The position numbers and the translations under genes are program-made. Below the pieces are notes generated by a model that was not told where the DNA came from, did not search any database, and saw only the letters and a program-made list of their open reading frames with translations. 64,000 nucleotides of DNA from JAVHLK01 sp043806215 (GTDB lineage: Bacteria > Desulfobacterota > Desulfomonilia > Desulfomonilales > Desulfomonilaceae): contig JAZDHD010000402.1 of the NCBI GenBank assembly GCA_043806215.1, positions 1-64,000 of the forward strand, written 5' to 3'. Shown one piece after another: positions 8,179 to 16,850 of the stretch. Numbering within the stretch: the first letter of the stretch is position 1; every line of letters starts with the position of its first letter.

Positions 8179-9369
8179 TTGTGTGCCGAATTACGTGATG
8201 CAGTGGTTGTCGATGCCGTGCGCACCCCGTTCGGACGCGCCGGCGAGAAGGGAATCTTTTGGCGGACCAGAGCCGAAGACCTTTGCGTTCCGCTCCTGAA
8301 GGCTCTGCTCGACCGTAACCCCGGAGTCGAACCGGAGATGATCGAAGACAGCATCTGGGGTGTCACCAATCAGGCAAAGGAACAGGGCGGAACCCTCGGA
8401 AGGATGATCCCGATGTTGGCAGACTGGGGCTGGGAGATTCCCGGATGCTCCATCGACCGAATGTGTGCGAGCGGCTTGACCGGAATAAGCTTCGGCGCGG
8501 CGTTCATTGCGGCAGGAATGGCCGACTGCCTCATCTGTGGCGGTGTGGAGCACATGGGACATGTGCCCATGGGATTCATGAGGGACCCGCACCCAAGGGC
8601 CGAGGAAGTGATGGGCGATGCCTCGGCCTTCAACATGGGCATGACGGCCGAGAATATTCACGATCGTTTCCCCGGATTCACGAGAGAAATGGCCGACGCC
8701 TATGCCCTTGCCTCCCAGCACAAGACCTATCTGGCGATCAAGGCGGGCAAGATGAACGACATGGTGGTGCCTATTGAAGTCGAATTGGAGGACGGCGCAC
8801 GGGTACTGGTCGATAAGGATCAGCAGCCACGGCCGGAATCCACCATGGAGGGACTTTCGGCACTGAGGACCCCGTTCAGGGAGAACGGTCGGGTCACCGC
8901 GGGAAATGCCGCGGGGCTCAACGACGGAGCTTCCGCGGTGCTCCTGATGTCCCGGGCGCAGGCGGATCGTCTAAACCTGACGCCAAAGATGAGGTGGGTG
9001 GCTTCCGGTACCGCCGCCGTTGACCCGAGGATTATGGGAACCGCTCCGGTTCCGGCGACCAAAAAGGCACTGCAGCGGGCGGGGCTGACCATGGCGGATA
9101 TGGATGTCATAGAGATGAATGAAGCATTTGCCGTTCAGGCACTCTATTGTCTCGATCGCTGGGGACTGGCGCCGGACGATCCAAGAGTCAACCGCTGGGG
9201 CGGATCCCTCGCGTACGGACACCCTCTTGCGGCTTCCGGCCCCCGCCTGACGGCCTTTCTGGCCGGGCTCTTCAAAGAGACCCCCGGAGCCCGTTACGGA
9301 TTGACCACCATGTGTGTGGGCCGGGGACAGGGTTATTCGATCATATGGGAGAACCTTGTGTACGAGTGA
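8179..9369 (+). CDS. Thiolase (acetyl-CoA acyltransferase, FadA-like)
   Basis: A 396-residue thiolase related to FadA/PcaF. Motifs are VVVDAVRTPFGRAG, the nucleophile in SIDRMCASGLTGISF, the GGVEHMGHVPMG loop, NEAFAVQALYCLDRW, GGSLAYGHPLAASGPRL and the C-terminal cysteine in TTMCVGRGQGYSIIWE. The TTG start is supported by a strong AGGAGG 8 bases upstream that overlaps the end of the preceding thiolase gene. Two adjacent thiolases in a beta-oxidation operon suggest a division between substrates or directions, which is inference. The operon ends here: a hairpin followed by T-rich sequence lies at 9529-9557. Confidence 0.9.
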   Translation: MCAELRDAVVVDAVRTPFGRAGEKGIFWRTRAEDLCVPLLKALLDRNPGVEPEMIEDSIWGVTNQAKEQGGTLGRMIPMLADWGWEIPGCSIDRMCASGLTGISFGAAFIAAGMADCLICGGVEHMGHVPMGFMRDPHPRAEEVMGDASAFNMGMTAENIHDRFPGFTREMADAYALASQHKTYLAIKAGKMNDMVVPIEVELEDGARVLVDKDQQPRPESTMEGLSALRTPFRENGRVTAGNAAGLNDGASAVLLMSRAQADRLNLTPKMRWVASGTAAVDPRIMGTAPVPATKKALQRAGLTMADMDVIEMNEAFAVQALYCLDRWGLAPDDPRVNRWGGSLAYGHPLAASGPRLTAFLAGLFKETPGARYGLTTMCVGRGQGYSIIWENLVYE

Positions 9370-9467
9370 GGGCATGCAGTTGCGTAGACGCGGCGTACTC
9401 CCGCACGCAGCCAATGCGGCCTCATCCTCACGGTGGAACATCGACGACGGTAAACCCGCCCTCACCG

Positions 9468-9487
9468 GGTTGTCTTGTCTTACAACC
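9468..9487. promoter_or_regulatory. Dyad upstream of a sigma-54 promoter
   Basis: GGTTGT-N8-ACAACC is a perfect 6-bp-arm inverted repeat about 75 bp upstream of the sigma-54 site at 9559. It is a candidate enhancer site by position only. Confidence 0.35.
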
Positions 9488-9528
9488 TGTCAAGGCCCCT
9501 GACACCCCAATCCTCCCATAGTGTCCCG

Positions 9529-9557
9529 ATCCCGCAGCCCGAGCGGGGTTATCTTTT
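9529..9557 (+). terminator. Possible intrinsic terminator of the thiolase operon
   Basis: The hairpin CCCGC-N7-GCGGG (9531-9547) is followed by a weak T-rich run (TTATCTTTT). It lies 160 bp after the last beta-oxidation gene. Confidence 0.4.
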
Positions 9558-9558
9558 G

Positions 9559-9574
9559 TGGCATGTGAATTGCT
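9559..9574 (+). promoter_or_regulatory. Sigma-54 (-24/-12) promoter
   Basis: TGGCATGTGAATTGCT has GG and GC separated by 10 bases and a TTGCT -12 box. It lies about 140 bp before the PAS hybrid kinase start on the same strand. Confidence 0.65.
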
Positions 9575-9598
9575 GGACACGATTCAGTGCAATGAAGC

Positions 9599-9634
9599 CG
9601 AGTGCTCCGTGGCGCTAATACGGTCGCACAACCT
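9599..9634. repeat. Single end of the dispersed TGCTCC/ACGGTCGCACA repeat
   Basis: CGAGTGCTCCGTGGC followed by TAATACGGTCGCACAA matches the terminal repeat of the elements at 49.05-49.26 and 58.6-58.8 kb. No second end is seen nearby, so this is a solo or decayed end between promoter and gene. Confidence 0.5.
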
Positions 9635-9711
9635 GAGCCGTCTTCTCATTCTGAACCGACGCGGCTTCATTGAAGTGGCGAGGCGCGTTTCGTCATGACG
9701 GATAGGCACGG

Positions 9712-11733
9712 ATGGAGGTCGGATTGTATAAGACAACCGGTGAATCACCAACCCGGCAGGCGGGCAAGAGACTCGACGAGCAGACATTGGGAAACATTCT
9801 GGCCGCCTGCCCTGTAGGACTTTGCGCGATAGAGGAAAGGAACTTCGTGTGGGTCAACCGGGCATTGATCAAGATGTTCGGTTACGATTCCGAAGAGCAG
9901 TTGGTGGGAAAGAACTCTCGGATGCTCTATGAATCGGACGAAGAATATGAACGGGTCGGTGCCGTGCTGTATACCGGGCGGCGCCGCCGGACGGTATTCG
10001 AAACGGACGCCAGGTTGATCCGAAGGGACGGAAGGGAATTTGAAGGGCACGTACGGATTAGTTCGCCGGATCCGTCCGACCTCATGAAAGGCACCATCGC
10101 CGCCGTTACCGACCGCACACCGATTAGAGAAGCGCAAGCGGACCTCATAGAATCCGAAAGACGTTTTCGAGAGATTCTCGAAAATGTACGCCTTGTGGCA
10201 TTGTGCCTGGACCCTCAAGGAAACATCACTTTCTGTAATGACTTTTTTCTGGAAACAACGGGCCGCAAGAGAGAAGAAGTTCTCGGAAGGAACTGGTTCG
10301 ACCTCCTTGAAACGGAAAACTGGAAGGAGAGGCCGAAACGGTGGAACATTCCGTCCGCGTACGAGCGAATCCGGCAGAACAACGAACAGATGCTGCCCAC
10401 AAGAAACGGCGACCTCCGCTGCATACGTTGGAACACGACCATATTCCTTCGAGATCGGCATGGGAATGTCGTTGGCCTGGCGAGCATCGGTGAAGACATT
10501 ACCGAACGGAAGCGGGCAAACGAACTGCTTCTACGTACGGAACGGTTGAAGGCCGTCGGCGACATGGCGGCCGGAACGGCCCATAACTTCAACAACTTTC
10601 TCCAGATCGTCAGCGCAAGATGCTCAATCGCCCAGAAGCTTCTTGAATCGGGAGACACCGCCCAAGCACGGGCAACAATAGAACAGATATCCAGGACGGG
10701 CGATATGGCCGCCGAGATGATAAAGCGCCTCTTGGATTTTTCCAAGAGAGGAGATGAGACTGCGGCAAGAGACTCCGAGGTGTTCGACCTCTCTCACACC
10801 GTGACACAGGTTGTCGAGATGACCAAGCCTTGGTGGAAAAGCGACGCGGAGAAAGCGGGAATCACCGTCTCCCTGAAAACCGAACTAGGATCCGGGTGTC
10901 TTGTGAGGGGCAGGGAAAGCGAATTGTTCGAGGTTGCCGTCAACCTTGTAAAGAATGCCGTGGAAGCCTGTCGCGACGGCGGGGAAATGAGGGTTGACGT
11001 GTTTGCCGAAGCGGATCTCGTAGTCTTGCGCGTTCAAGATAACGGTGTTGGAATACATGAGGCCAATCTCGGGAAGGTTTTTCAACCTTTCTGGACCACC
11101 AAGGGCTTTCAGGGAACCGGCATGGGACTCTCCAGCTCGTACGGCATCGTCACACGGCATGGAGGGGAGATATCCGTCGAGAGTGTCGAAGGGAGTGGGG
11201 CAACCTTCATCGTGAAACTACCTAGAGCTTCGAGCCGGACGATCTCGCGGACTCCGACCGCTTTCCAATTGCCCGATGTGCGTCTTCGAATCCTTCTCAT
11301 CGACGATGACGAAACCCTGATCACAACTATTGGGGAAGGTCTCGTCCTGCACGGGCAAGAGGTCCTCACGGCAACCTCCGGCCGCAAGGCGCTGGCCATT
11401 CTCGACAAGAACACCGTTGACGTGGTCATCTGCGACTTGGGGATGGAAGAAATGAACGGGTGGGAAATAGGCGGGGCCGTCCATGAGACCTGTCTTCAGA
11501 AGAGAATACCGAAGCCGCCTTTCATACTTCTAACCGGATGGGGATCGCAGGTTTCGGAACAAAGTGCCTATCGATTCTCTGTTGACATGATCGTTTCCAA
11601 ACCGGTCTCGGTCCTCACGTTGTTGGAAAAGGTCATGGAAGCTCTCGACAATGCGGGGTCCGACTCGTGTCATCCGACGAGAGCAGCCGTGCCGATGCGC
11701 TGCACGCGAGTTTCCGGCAAAGAGTATCAGTGA
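9712..11733 (+). CDS. PAS-PAS hybrid sensor histidine kinase with receiver
   Basis: A 673-residue soluble hybrid kinase without membrane segments. The order is PAS (about 25-140), PAS (about 150-270, ending DITERKRA), HisKA with the phosphorylated histidine in AAGTAHNFNNFLQ (His291), HATPase with NLVKNAVEAC and the GVGIHEANLGKVFQPFW and GTGMGLSSSYG boxes, then a receiver from about 523. The receiver has the IDDDE acidic pair, phospho-acceptor Asp575 in VICDLGM and the lysine in VSKPVS. The H-box reads AHNFNN where AHDFNN is usual. A cytoplasmic redox or ligand signal is likely; the output partner is unknown. It sits alone behind its own sigma-54 promoter. Confidence 0.88.
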   Translation: MEVGLYKTTGESPTRQAGKRLDEQTLGNILAACPVGLCAIEERNFVWVNRALIKMFGYDSEEQLVGKNSRMLYESDEEYERVGAVLYTGRRRRTVFETDARLIRRDGREFEGHVRISSPDPSDLMKGTIAAVTDRTPIREAQADLIESERRFREILENVRLVALCLDPQGNITFCNDFFLETTGRKREEVLGRNWFDLLETENWKERPKRWNIPSAYERIRQNNEQMLPTRNGDLRCIRWNTTIFLRDRHGNVVGLASIGEDITERKRANELLLRTERLKAVGDMAAGTAHNFNNFLQIVSARCSIAQKLLESGDTAQARATIEQISRTGDMAAEMIKRLLDFSKRGDETAARDSEVFDLSHTVTQVVEMTKPWWKSDAEKAGITVSLKTELGSGCLVRGRESELFEVAVNLVKNAVEACRDGGEMRVDVFAEADLVVLRVQDNGVGIHEANLGKVFQPFWTTKGFQGTGMGLSSSYGIVTRHGGEISVESVEGSGATFIVKLPRASSRTISRTPTAFQLPDVRLRILLIDDDETLITTIGEGLVLHGQEVLTATSGRKALAILDKNTVDVVICDLGMEEMNGWEIGGAVHETCLQKRIPKPPFILLTGWGSQVSEQSAYRFSVDMIVSKPVSVLTLLEKVMEALDNAGSDSCHPTRAAVPMRCTRVSGKEYQ

Positions 11734-11774
11734 GATTCCGAGGATGACGTGCCGAACAAAGACACGTACGTGCC

Positions 11775-12221
11775 CTACCCTTTCCTCGAGTTCATGATCG
11801 TTTCGTACGATTCGTGGACTTCCCTGAATCTCTTGTTGGCCGCGTCCCTCAAATAATCGGGAAGATCTTTGGGAAGACTGTCGACGTGACACTCCTTGAT
11901 GATGGCTCTGTATCTCCGTTTGATCTCGGCATCGGAATCGGATGCCTTGCAGCCCAGGATCCTGTATGCCTCCGCGAGGCCGTCCGGCGGGCGGGAGGAC
12001 TGTGAAGAGCGGCCCCCGTTCCCGCCGGAACGACCGCTTTCCCGCTCTTGGTACGCGATGCGGCATGAAACACAAAAACCATCCTCCATAATCTCAGGAG
12101 GAAACGATCTACCGCACACCAGGCATTGCTCCCTCGGCCGGGGCCCTTCAGCCGGCGTTGCAAATCCCCCGGCTATTGCCTTGGCAATGAGCTTCTTCGC
12201 ATAGGTTACCCAGAAGGCCAT
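11775..12221 (-). CDS. J-domain protein with N-terminal Cys4 motif
   Basis: A 148-residue protein. The N-terminal part carries CLVCGRSFPPEIMEDGFC followed by VSC, a CxxC-CxxC arrangement suited to zinc. A Ser/Gly-rich linker leads to a C-terminal J-domain (about 80-145): LAEAYRILGCKASDSDAEIKR, RYRAIIKECHVD and FREVHESYETIM. The canonical HPD tripeptide, needed to stimulate Hsp70, reads HVD here, so Hsp70 coupling may be altered. It is the last gene of the minus-strand cassette with the PspA-like, DUF2491 and TAXI-fusion genes, which suggests a chaperone-like role in that system. Family assignment is fairly sure; function is inference. Confidence 0.75.
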   Translation of the reverse strand: MAFWVTYAKKLIAKAIAGGFATPAEGPRPREQCLVCGRSFPPEIMEDGFCVSCRIAYQERESGRSGGNGGRSSQSSRPPDGLAEAYRILGCKASDSDAEIKRRYRAIIKECHVDSLPKDLPDYLRDAANKRFREVHESYETIMNSRKG

Positions 12222-12296
12222 TCCCGTTCTCCGCTTTCAGGAACAGATCCAATTTCGATGGGGCAGTCGCCTGGGACTGTCCTATTACCTTGTCCG

Positions 12297-12512
12297 GTGG
12301 GAGGGGCGTCTCGCCTGTCCCCAGACCGTACGGGTCAAAGACCGGGCAGAGCCCGGAAAACAGGCGTTCCCAGGCGGAGCCTGGGAACGAGAAGAACCGT
12401 GGGACGGGCGTCCCTGCCCGTCATCTTCAGGCCGGGGTTCGGGACAAGCAGACCGGTTCCCGGCCTACACCGGGAAGACGGCTCCGATTGTGCGACCATA
12501 CCTATGAGATCG
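12297..12512. repeat. Intergenic hairpin repeat block
   Basis: The 300-bp gap between the J-domain and PspA-like genes holds GGGCAGAGCCCG, TTCCCAGGCGGAGCCTGGGAA, GGACGGGCGTCC and CCCGGCCTACACCGGG. It ends with GATTGTGCGACCATACCTATG, a diverged end of the ACGGTCGCACA family. It separates two genes of one apparent operon. Confidence 0.7.
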
Positions 12513-12520
12513 AGCACCTA

Positions 12521-13306
12521 CTATCTCTTCAGGGCCGCCAGCCGATCCGACACACTTGGCCGGAGCTGCAACGGAGAGTCACCAGAAACTGCCTTCAGAG
12601 CCGCTGCAACGTTGGAATCCTCGCTGTCGTGTTCGGGGCTCAACAGCTTTGCCTTCATGTCCGATGCCGCTGCTTTTGCCCGCGCTTCTTCTGCGGCCAT
12701 ATTCATGCCGGCCAGCGCTATCCCGAGATCGGATGCGTCTTTTCGCAAACCGGCAAGCTTCTCGGCCTTCGCTGCCTTCGCCGCGGCCTTCACCTCTTGC
12801 ATCTTTGCTCTTTCCATATCGCGCTTGGCACGTTCGAGCGTCTCCCGGGCCGTCTTCACCTTCTCCGCGGTGATTCTCGCCACTTCCATGAGCTCGTTAT
12901 AAAATTCCTTCGCCTCGACGGCCTCCCGGACTTCCCGCTCAAGCTCGGGTTTGAGCTTCTCCAGATCGTCAACGAGCCTGCTAATGCTGGATTCCAAGTC
13001 CGAAGCCTTTGCCGCGTTGCCGCCGGACTGAGCTTCCAGCATCTGTGATTCAAGCATCTGGGCTGCCGCGAGATGACGGTCATAGTTCTTTTGCGCAGCG
13101 TCGGCCTCTTTCTGTTCCTTGTCGAATTGCATTTTTGCCTTACCCGCTTCGCGAGTTATCTTGTCCAGTTCTCCGATCATGGACTCGATTTCAGCCTCGG
13201 TTGCCGTTTCCGGATCCCAAGCCACGATGCTGCGGGTGATGCTCTCGCCGATACTCCCAATCTGCTTCTTTCCAAAAGTCGCAACAAAACCGAAAAGACC
13301 AGCCAT
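12521..13306 (-). CDS. PspA/IM30-like coiled-coil protein
   Basis: An alpha-helical, charged, coiled-coil protein of about 260 residues of the PspA/Vipp1 (bacterial ESCRT-III-like) type, close to the E. coli YjfJ subgroup by its neighbours. Long heptad-like helices run from about residue 40 to 190, for example IGELDKITREAGKAKMQF and AKTARETLERAKRDMERAK-like stretches. The short N-terminal helix MAGLFGFVATFGKKQIGS could bind membranes. The ATG at 13306 follows GGGAGG by 7 bases. PspA proteins protect or remodel the inner membrane under stress. The DUF2491 gene lies 30 bp upstream, the same pairing as YjfJ-YjfK in E. coli. Confidence 0.75.
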   Translation of the reverse strand: MAGLFGFVATFGKKQIGSIGESITRSIVAWDPETATEAEIESMIGELDKITREAGKAKMQFDKEQKEADAAQKNYDRHLAAAQMLESQMLEAQSGGNAAKASDLESSISRLVDDLEKLKPELEREVREAVEAKEFYNELMEVARITAEKVKTARETLERAKRDMERAKMQEVKAAAKAAKAEKLAGLRKDASDLGIALAGMNMAAEEARAKAAASDMKAKLLSPEHDSEDSNVAAALKAVSGDSPLQLRPSVSDRLAALKR

Positions 13307-13337
13307 ATCCAAACCTCCCTGTCTCTATTTCCACTCT

Positions 13338-14051
13338 CTAATAGACCACGAGCGATCCCGGGTCTATCTCGATCCCTACCATGATCTGAATTGCCGCGCC
13401 GTCGTCTTCTTCCACCGCCGACAACAACAGGTATTCATCCACGCGTTCGTTGACATGACGACCATACAACATGGACCGATACTTGATGGACTCCCGGTGA
13501 GCTCCCTCCGGGTCGTGATAAACCGTTTCCTCGAATTCAAGAGGCAGTACTCGGTCGATCTGCCCGGTGCCGCTACGGCCGCCGGACCATACGCGGTTGT
13601 ACAAGATCTCATCTTTTGTCTGAAACGCGTCCAATCCTATGGAACCGTCCTGGGGGCTTAACCAGAAGTCCCAGTCGGCCACGGTTTCCGGATACACCTC
13701 GTCCAGCGGCATAAAGAGTTTGCATTCCTCGATCCGGTTGTTCCTATCGGCTGCAATTTGCAGCGTATAAATGTCCGAATCCGCCTCCAGATAGAACCTG
13801 TGAACTCCGCTCCCCCCGAGGTCGAACTTGCCGCACGCTGCAATAGGATTCCTCGTCCCTGGATGCTTGATCTTGAGATCGTCGCCTCCCAGGACGAAAT
13901 CGACAATCGGCACCTCCACCATGCCGCTGATTCTCAGTCCCAGTGGAAGGTCCTTGTCGATCCTCTCAGTCTTCGACTCCCGGAAAGCGGTTGAATACTC
14001 GTTGGCCTTTTTCTGCCAAATGCGCTTCAGGAGTCCCCAATTACTGGCCAT
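13338..14051 (-). CDS. DUF2491 family protein (YjfK-like)
   Basis: A soluble protein of about 237 residues that I assign to DUF2491 (E. coli YjfK). The features are the N-terminal LPLGLRISGMVEVP, the FVLGGDDLKIKHPG segment, acidic WDFWLSPQDGSIGLDAF, and the late QIDRVLPLEFEETVYHD and SIKYRSMLYGRHV. No catalytic motif is known for the family. The ATG at 14051 is preferred because GGAG lies 5 bases before it. It lies between the TAXI-fusion gene and the PspA-like gene, so it probably works with them at the envelope. The family call rests on remembered motifs plus context. Confidence 0.65.
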   Translation of the reverse strand: MASNWGLLKRIWQKKANEYSTAFRESKTERIDKDLPLGLRISGMVEVPIVDFVLGGDDLKIKHPGTRNPIAACGKFDLGGSGVHRFYLEADSDIYTLQIAADRNNRIEECKLFMPLDEVYPETVADWDFWLSPQDGSIGLDAFQTKDEILYNRVWSGGRSGTGQIDRVLPLEFEETVYHDPEGAHRESIKYRSMLYGRHVNERVDEYLLLSAVEEDDGAAIQIMVGIEIDPGSLVVY

Positions 14052-14101
14052 AGTCACTCCTTTACTCCAAGTAATTGCGAGTTATCCATTCTCGGATGCA
14101 C

Positions 14102-16420
14102 CTATTCTCCGTGAACCAGTTTCAGCATGACGGGCTGAACATCCTTGACCGCCATCGTGAGGGAGTCAAAGACATGAGGCCCGTTTTTCTTTACCCAATC
14201 GGTTCCGACGGTCAGTACGGCCTTGACTGCCAAGGTCTCCACTTTGGAACTGAATATGATGCCTTTCTGGAGGTTGGGATACGTCTTCTTCCCAATGGTG
14301 ATGAACGTGTAGATGCGGTTCCCGTGCTGGTCCTTCTTGTCGTTGAAATCCCAGTCATCGACCTCCGCAAGGCGCAACTTACCGCTCTTCTCGGTGTATT
14401 TCTCCGCCGCCTTGAGCAGAGGGCTGTTGAGCCCCCCCACAAAGAGCATCAAGGCCTTGGGGTCCGTTGCAACATTGGCGAGCGCTGTTTTGTAGTCTGC
14501 GTGCTTGACCGGGATTTTCGCGTACGCACTATCCTGTCCGCAGAGTTCCTGCCACGTAGCGGCCGTCCCCGATCCCTTGGGCCCCACGTAAATGTAGTTC
14601 TTCTTCGCGTCGATGTCTTTGACGCTCTTTATGCCCGCGGACCGGTTGGCAATCAATTGAATCGCCTCTTCATAGAGGACCGTCTGCTCGGTCTCCTTAT
14701 CGGGTATCTTCGTCAGCAGGTCCGACTGTACCAAGGCGGCGTCGGCTTTCCCGTTCCTGAGCAGGTCTACATTCTCAAGCGACCCCTCCGTGATGATAAC
14801 CTCCACGTCGAGATCGCCGGCAGCCTTTTTCAGAAGCCTTCCAAATTCATAGTACATGCCGCCCCTTTGACCCGTAGCCAGGCGAAGTACCGATTTTTTC
14901 TTGGATTTAGCCGCAAGGACGGCTGAGGATACGGCAAGTTCGGGCGGAACGCCGTCGGGGAGATACGCGGGATCAACCTTGACTCCCTGGGCCTTCATCG
15001 CGGCCACTTGTTTGTCCATTTCCGCCAGCTGTTTACGCAGTTCCCCATCGGTCTTGGCCTGCTCTTCCGCCTGGCGCCGCCACTGCAAATACCCCGGATC
15101 GTTCTGGTGATGATACGCGAACGCCGCTGAATTGGGCCGGTTTGCCAGCGAAAGCATGCCGTACAGAAACGCTGCATCCCACAAGCCAAAAGAGGAAGGC
15201 CCTCCATACATCCTCGAGGAGTGGCCCACCCCTTGGTTGCGCCAGTAGTCGTCCCGTTGACGGTAGTGATCCTGGTGGCTGAACCCCGGATTCGCGCCCG
15301 CCTTGCCGTAGATCGGGTTGTCGGCATACTTCCGATCGTCGAAGTCTTGGGTCCCGGACTTCTTGAACTTGGACTGCTCCGCCTGGTAGGCCGCCAGCGA
15401 GTCCTTGGACCTTTGCTTCCTGGAGTTCTCAATCACCTGCCTGTCGAAAGCACTTCCAACAGCCGCTCCACCGACACCGGCAGCGGCCGCGCTCCTCTTG
15501 CGGGACAACGTTCCGGAGGAGTCATCCGAGGACTTCGTCTCACCGGCCTCGGTCTTCGCTCTTGACGTGAAGCGGCCTCTTGAGTCCCGAGGTTGTGCAT
15601 GTGCCCGGTCTATCTTGCCGATGACATCGTCGACCGGTCTCGGGCCCGTCGAGCTCGACTTCTCGCCCTGATACCCGGAAAGCGACCTCTTTGCCCTTTC
15701 CTTCGCAGCGCCTTCGGACACGGACCTGTCGAACTTACTGCCGCCGGAGAATGTGCCGGCCGCGGTTCCATCGCCTTCCCCCGGTTTCGCGTATCCTGAC
15801 GCGGAGCTCGCCCCGGGCCTATCCTGCTGCGCTCCGGCCGTAGACGACCGGCCGGCTCCCGGCTTGGCATAGCCTCCCGAAGGCGTGGACGCGCCCTCCC
15901 CGCGGGCCGCAGTTCCGGCCCGGTCCGCATCATACGTTGAAAGCGAACTCTTTGCCTTGTCTTTCCGGAGCTTATCCGCGATCTTCTGGTCGAGCGCGGA
16001 CCCGCCCGTAAACCTCCCGCCCTGATCCGCGGCAGACGACCCCGGTTTCGAGTACCCCGGCGGGGGTGTCTTCTCAGGGCTCGCAGGCTGAAAACCCGTT
16101 CCGCCCAGGCCCGTTGCACCGGGCTTCGAGTATCCGGCGGAAGACTTCGCATCCGGAACCGGTTTCGCGGTGGTGCCCGGGACCGGCTTGGAATATCCGG
16201 AGACGGAGGTCTTGGTCTGGGAAGTGCCGAATATCCCGCCGCCCGACCGCTGCCCCCATACCGATTGGCTCGGCTTTGAATACGACCCGGAGCTACTCCA
16301 ACCCTTCGAGTATCCTCCCGACCTGCTCCGTGCATCGACCTCCGACGAGAACATCGCCGGATAGGCCGCGACCAGTGACAAGGACACTGCAACCGAAAGA
16401 AAGCGTTTTGCCAAGCTCAC
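14102..16420 (-). CDS. Secreted repeat protein fused to a TAXI-type solute-binding domain
   Basis: A 772-residue protein with a signal peptide (SLAKRFLSVAVSLSLVAAYP). A low-complexity Gly/Ser/Pro region (30-350) carries at least seven GYSKP/GYAKP motifs. Embedded in it are three related charged repeats near residues 139, 226 and 322, each fitting G-S-x-(F/L)-D-x3-(I/V)-x4-(R/A)-K-x-(K/R)-(A/S)-K-x-S-L-x2-Y. A His/Tyr/Asn-rich stretch and a short coiled coil (LRKQLAEMDKQVAAMKAQ) follow. The C-terminus (505-772) is a TAXI periplasmic-binding domain: LRLATGQRGGMYYEFGRLL, GKADAALVQSD and YVGPKGSGTAATW. TAXI receptors normally serve TRAP transporters, but no TRAP membrane genes are nearby. The GTG start follows AAGGAGGA by 6 bases. 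It is the first gene of the cassette with DUF2491, PspA-like and J-domain genes. Confidence 0.8.
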   Translation of the reverse strand: MSLAKRFLSVAVSLSLVAAYPAMFSSEVDARSRSGGYSKGWSSSGSYSKPSQSVWGQRSGGGIFGTSQTKTSVSGYSKPVPGTTAKPVPDAKSSAGYSKPGATGLGGTGFQPASPEKTPPPGYSKPGSSAADQGGRFTGGSALDQKIADKLRKDKAKSSLSTYDADRAGTAARGEGASTPSGGYAKPGAGRSSTAGAQQDRPGASSASGYAKPGEGDGTAAGTFSGGSKFDRSVSEGAAKERAKRSLSGYQGEKSSSTGPRPVDDVIGKIDRAHAQPRDSRGRFTSRAKTEAGETKSSDDSSGTLSRKRSAAAAGVGGAAVGSAFDRQVIENSRKQRSKDSLAAYQAEQSKFKKSGTQDFDDRKYADNPIYGKAGANPGFSHQDHYRQRDDYWRNQGVGHSSRMYGGPSSFGLWDAAFLYGMLSLANRPNSAAFAYHHQNDPGYLQWRRQAEEQAKTDGELRKQLAEMDKQVAAMKAQGVKVDPAYLPDGVPPELAVSSAVLAAKSKKKSVLRLATGQRGGMYYEFGRLLKKAAGDLDVEVIITEGSLENVDLLRNGKADAALVQSDLLTKIPDKETEQTVLYEEAIQLIANRSAGIKSVKDIDAKKNYIYVGPKGSGTAATWQELCGQDSAYAKIPVKHADYKTALANVATDPKALMLFVGGLNSPLLKAAEKYTEKSGKLRLAEVDDWDFNDKKDQHGNRIYTFITIGKKTYPNLQKGIIFSSKVETLAVKAVLTVGTDWVKKNGPHVFDSLTMAVKDVQPVMLKLVHGE

Positions 16421-16429
16421 TGATTCCTC

Positions 16430-16850
16430 CTTGGTTTTCCGTTGCCTTTCAAAGGCTTTCCCGTCGTGTGAGTCGGGTTGACGCCGAATGAACGCCCCCC
16501 GGCATACTGCACCGTGCAGTCAATCTCAATTCGCAAACCATCCGGTGAACTGGATATGATCCTGCAGTGCCGTATTCTCAAGGCGCTATAATTATTTGAA
16601 ATGAATAAAAAATACGATGTCGTCTACGGCCGCCTTGGTCACCTGCACTTCATAAAAGCCCATCCCGAATAACCCCTCGTTTCTGCATTCTCTGCTTCAA
16701 TGAATGCTCCTTCAAGCCTAATCGTTCAAGGGTTTGATGTCAAGACACGGCGGACGGGGTTTACGCCGCCGGCTTCGCCTCCAATCGGCAATTGTCTCTC
16801 ATGCCAAGGGTTCACCAAGCAAGTGCTTCATTTCATAAGTTCGGTCACAC
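16430..16850. other. Intergenic region upstream of the TAXI-fusion cassette
   Basis: No convincing gene. An AT-rich stretch near 16580-16610 (CTATAATTATTTG) could hold a promoter, but the direction is unclear and I see no GG-N10-GC site on the minus strand. The part from 16620 on shows nothing recognisable. Confidence 0.4.

Noticed and set aside
14075..14926. Plus-strand open frame of 283 codons
   Set aside because: Antisense to the TAXI domain, which has convincing motifs on the minus strand.
16577..16610. TATAAT-like sequence as a promoter for the TAXI-fusion gene
   Set aside because: The motif reads on the plus strand, while the gene is on the minus strand, and no matching -35 box was found; left as unresolved intergenic DNA.
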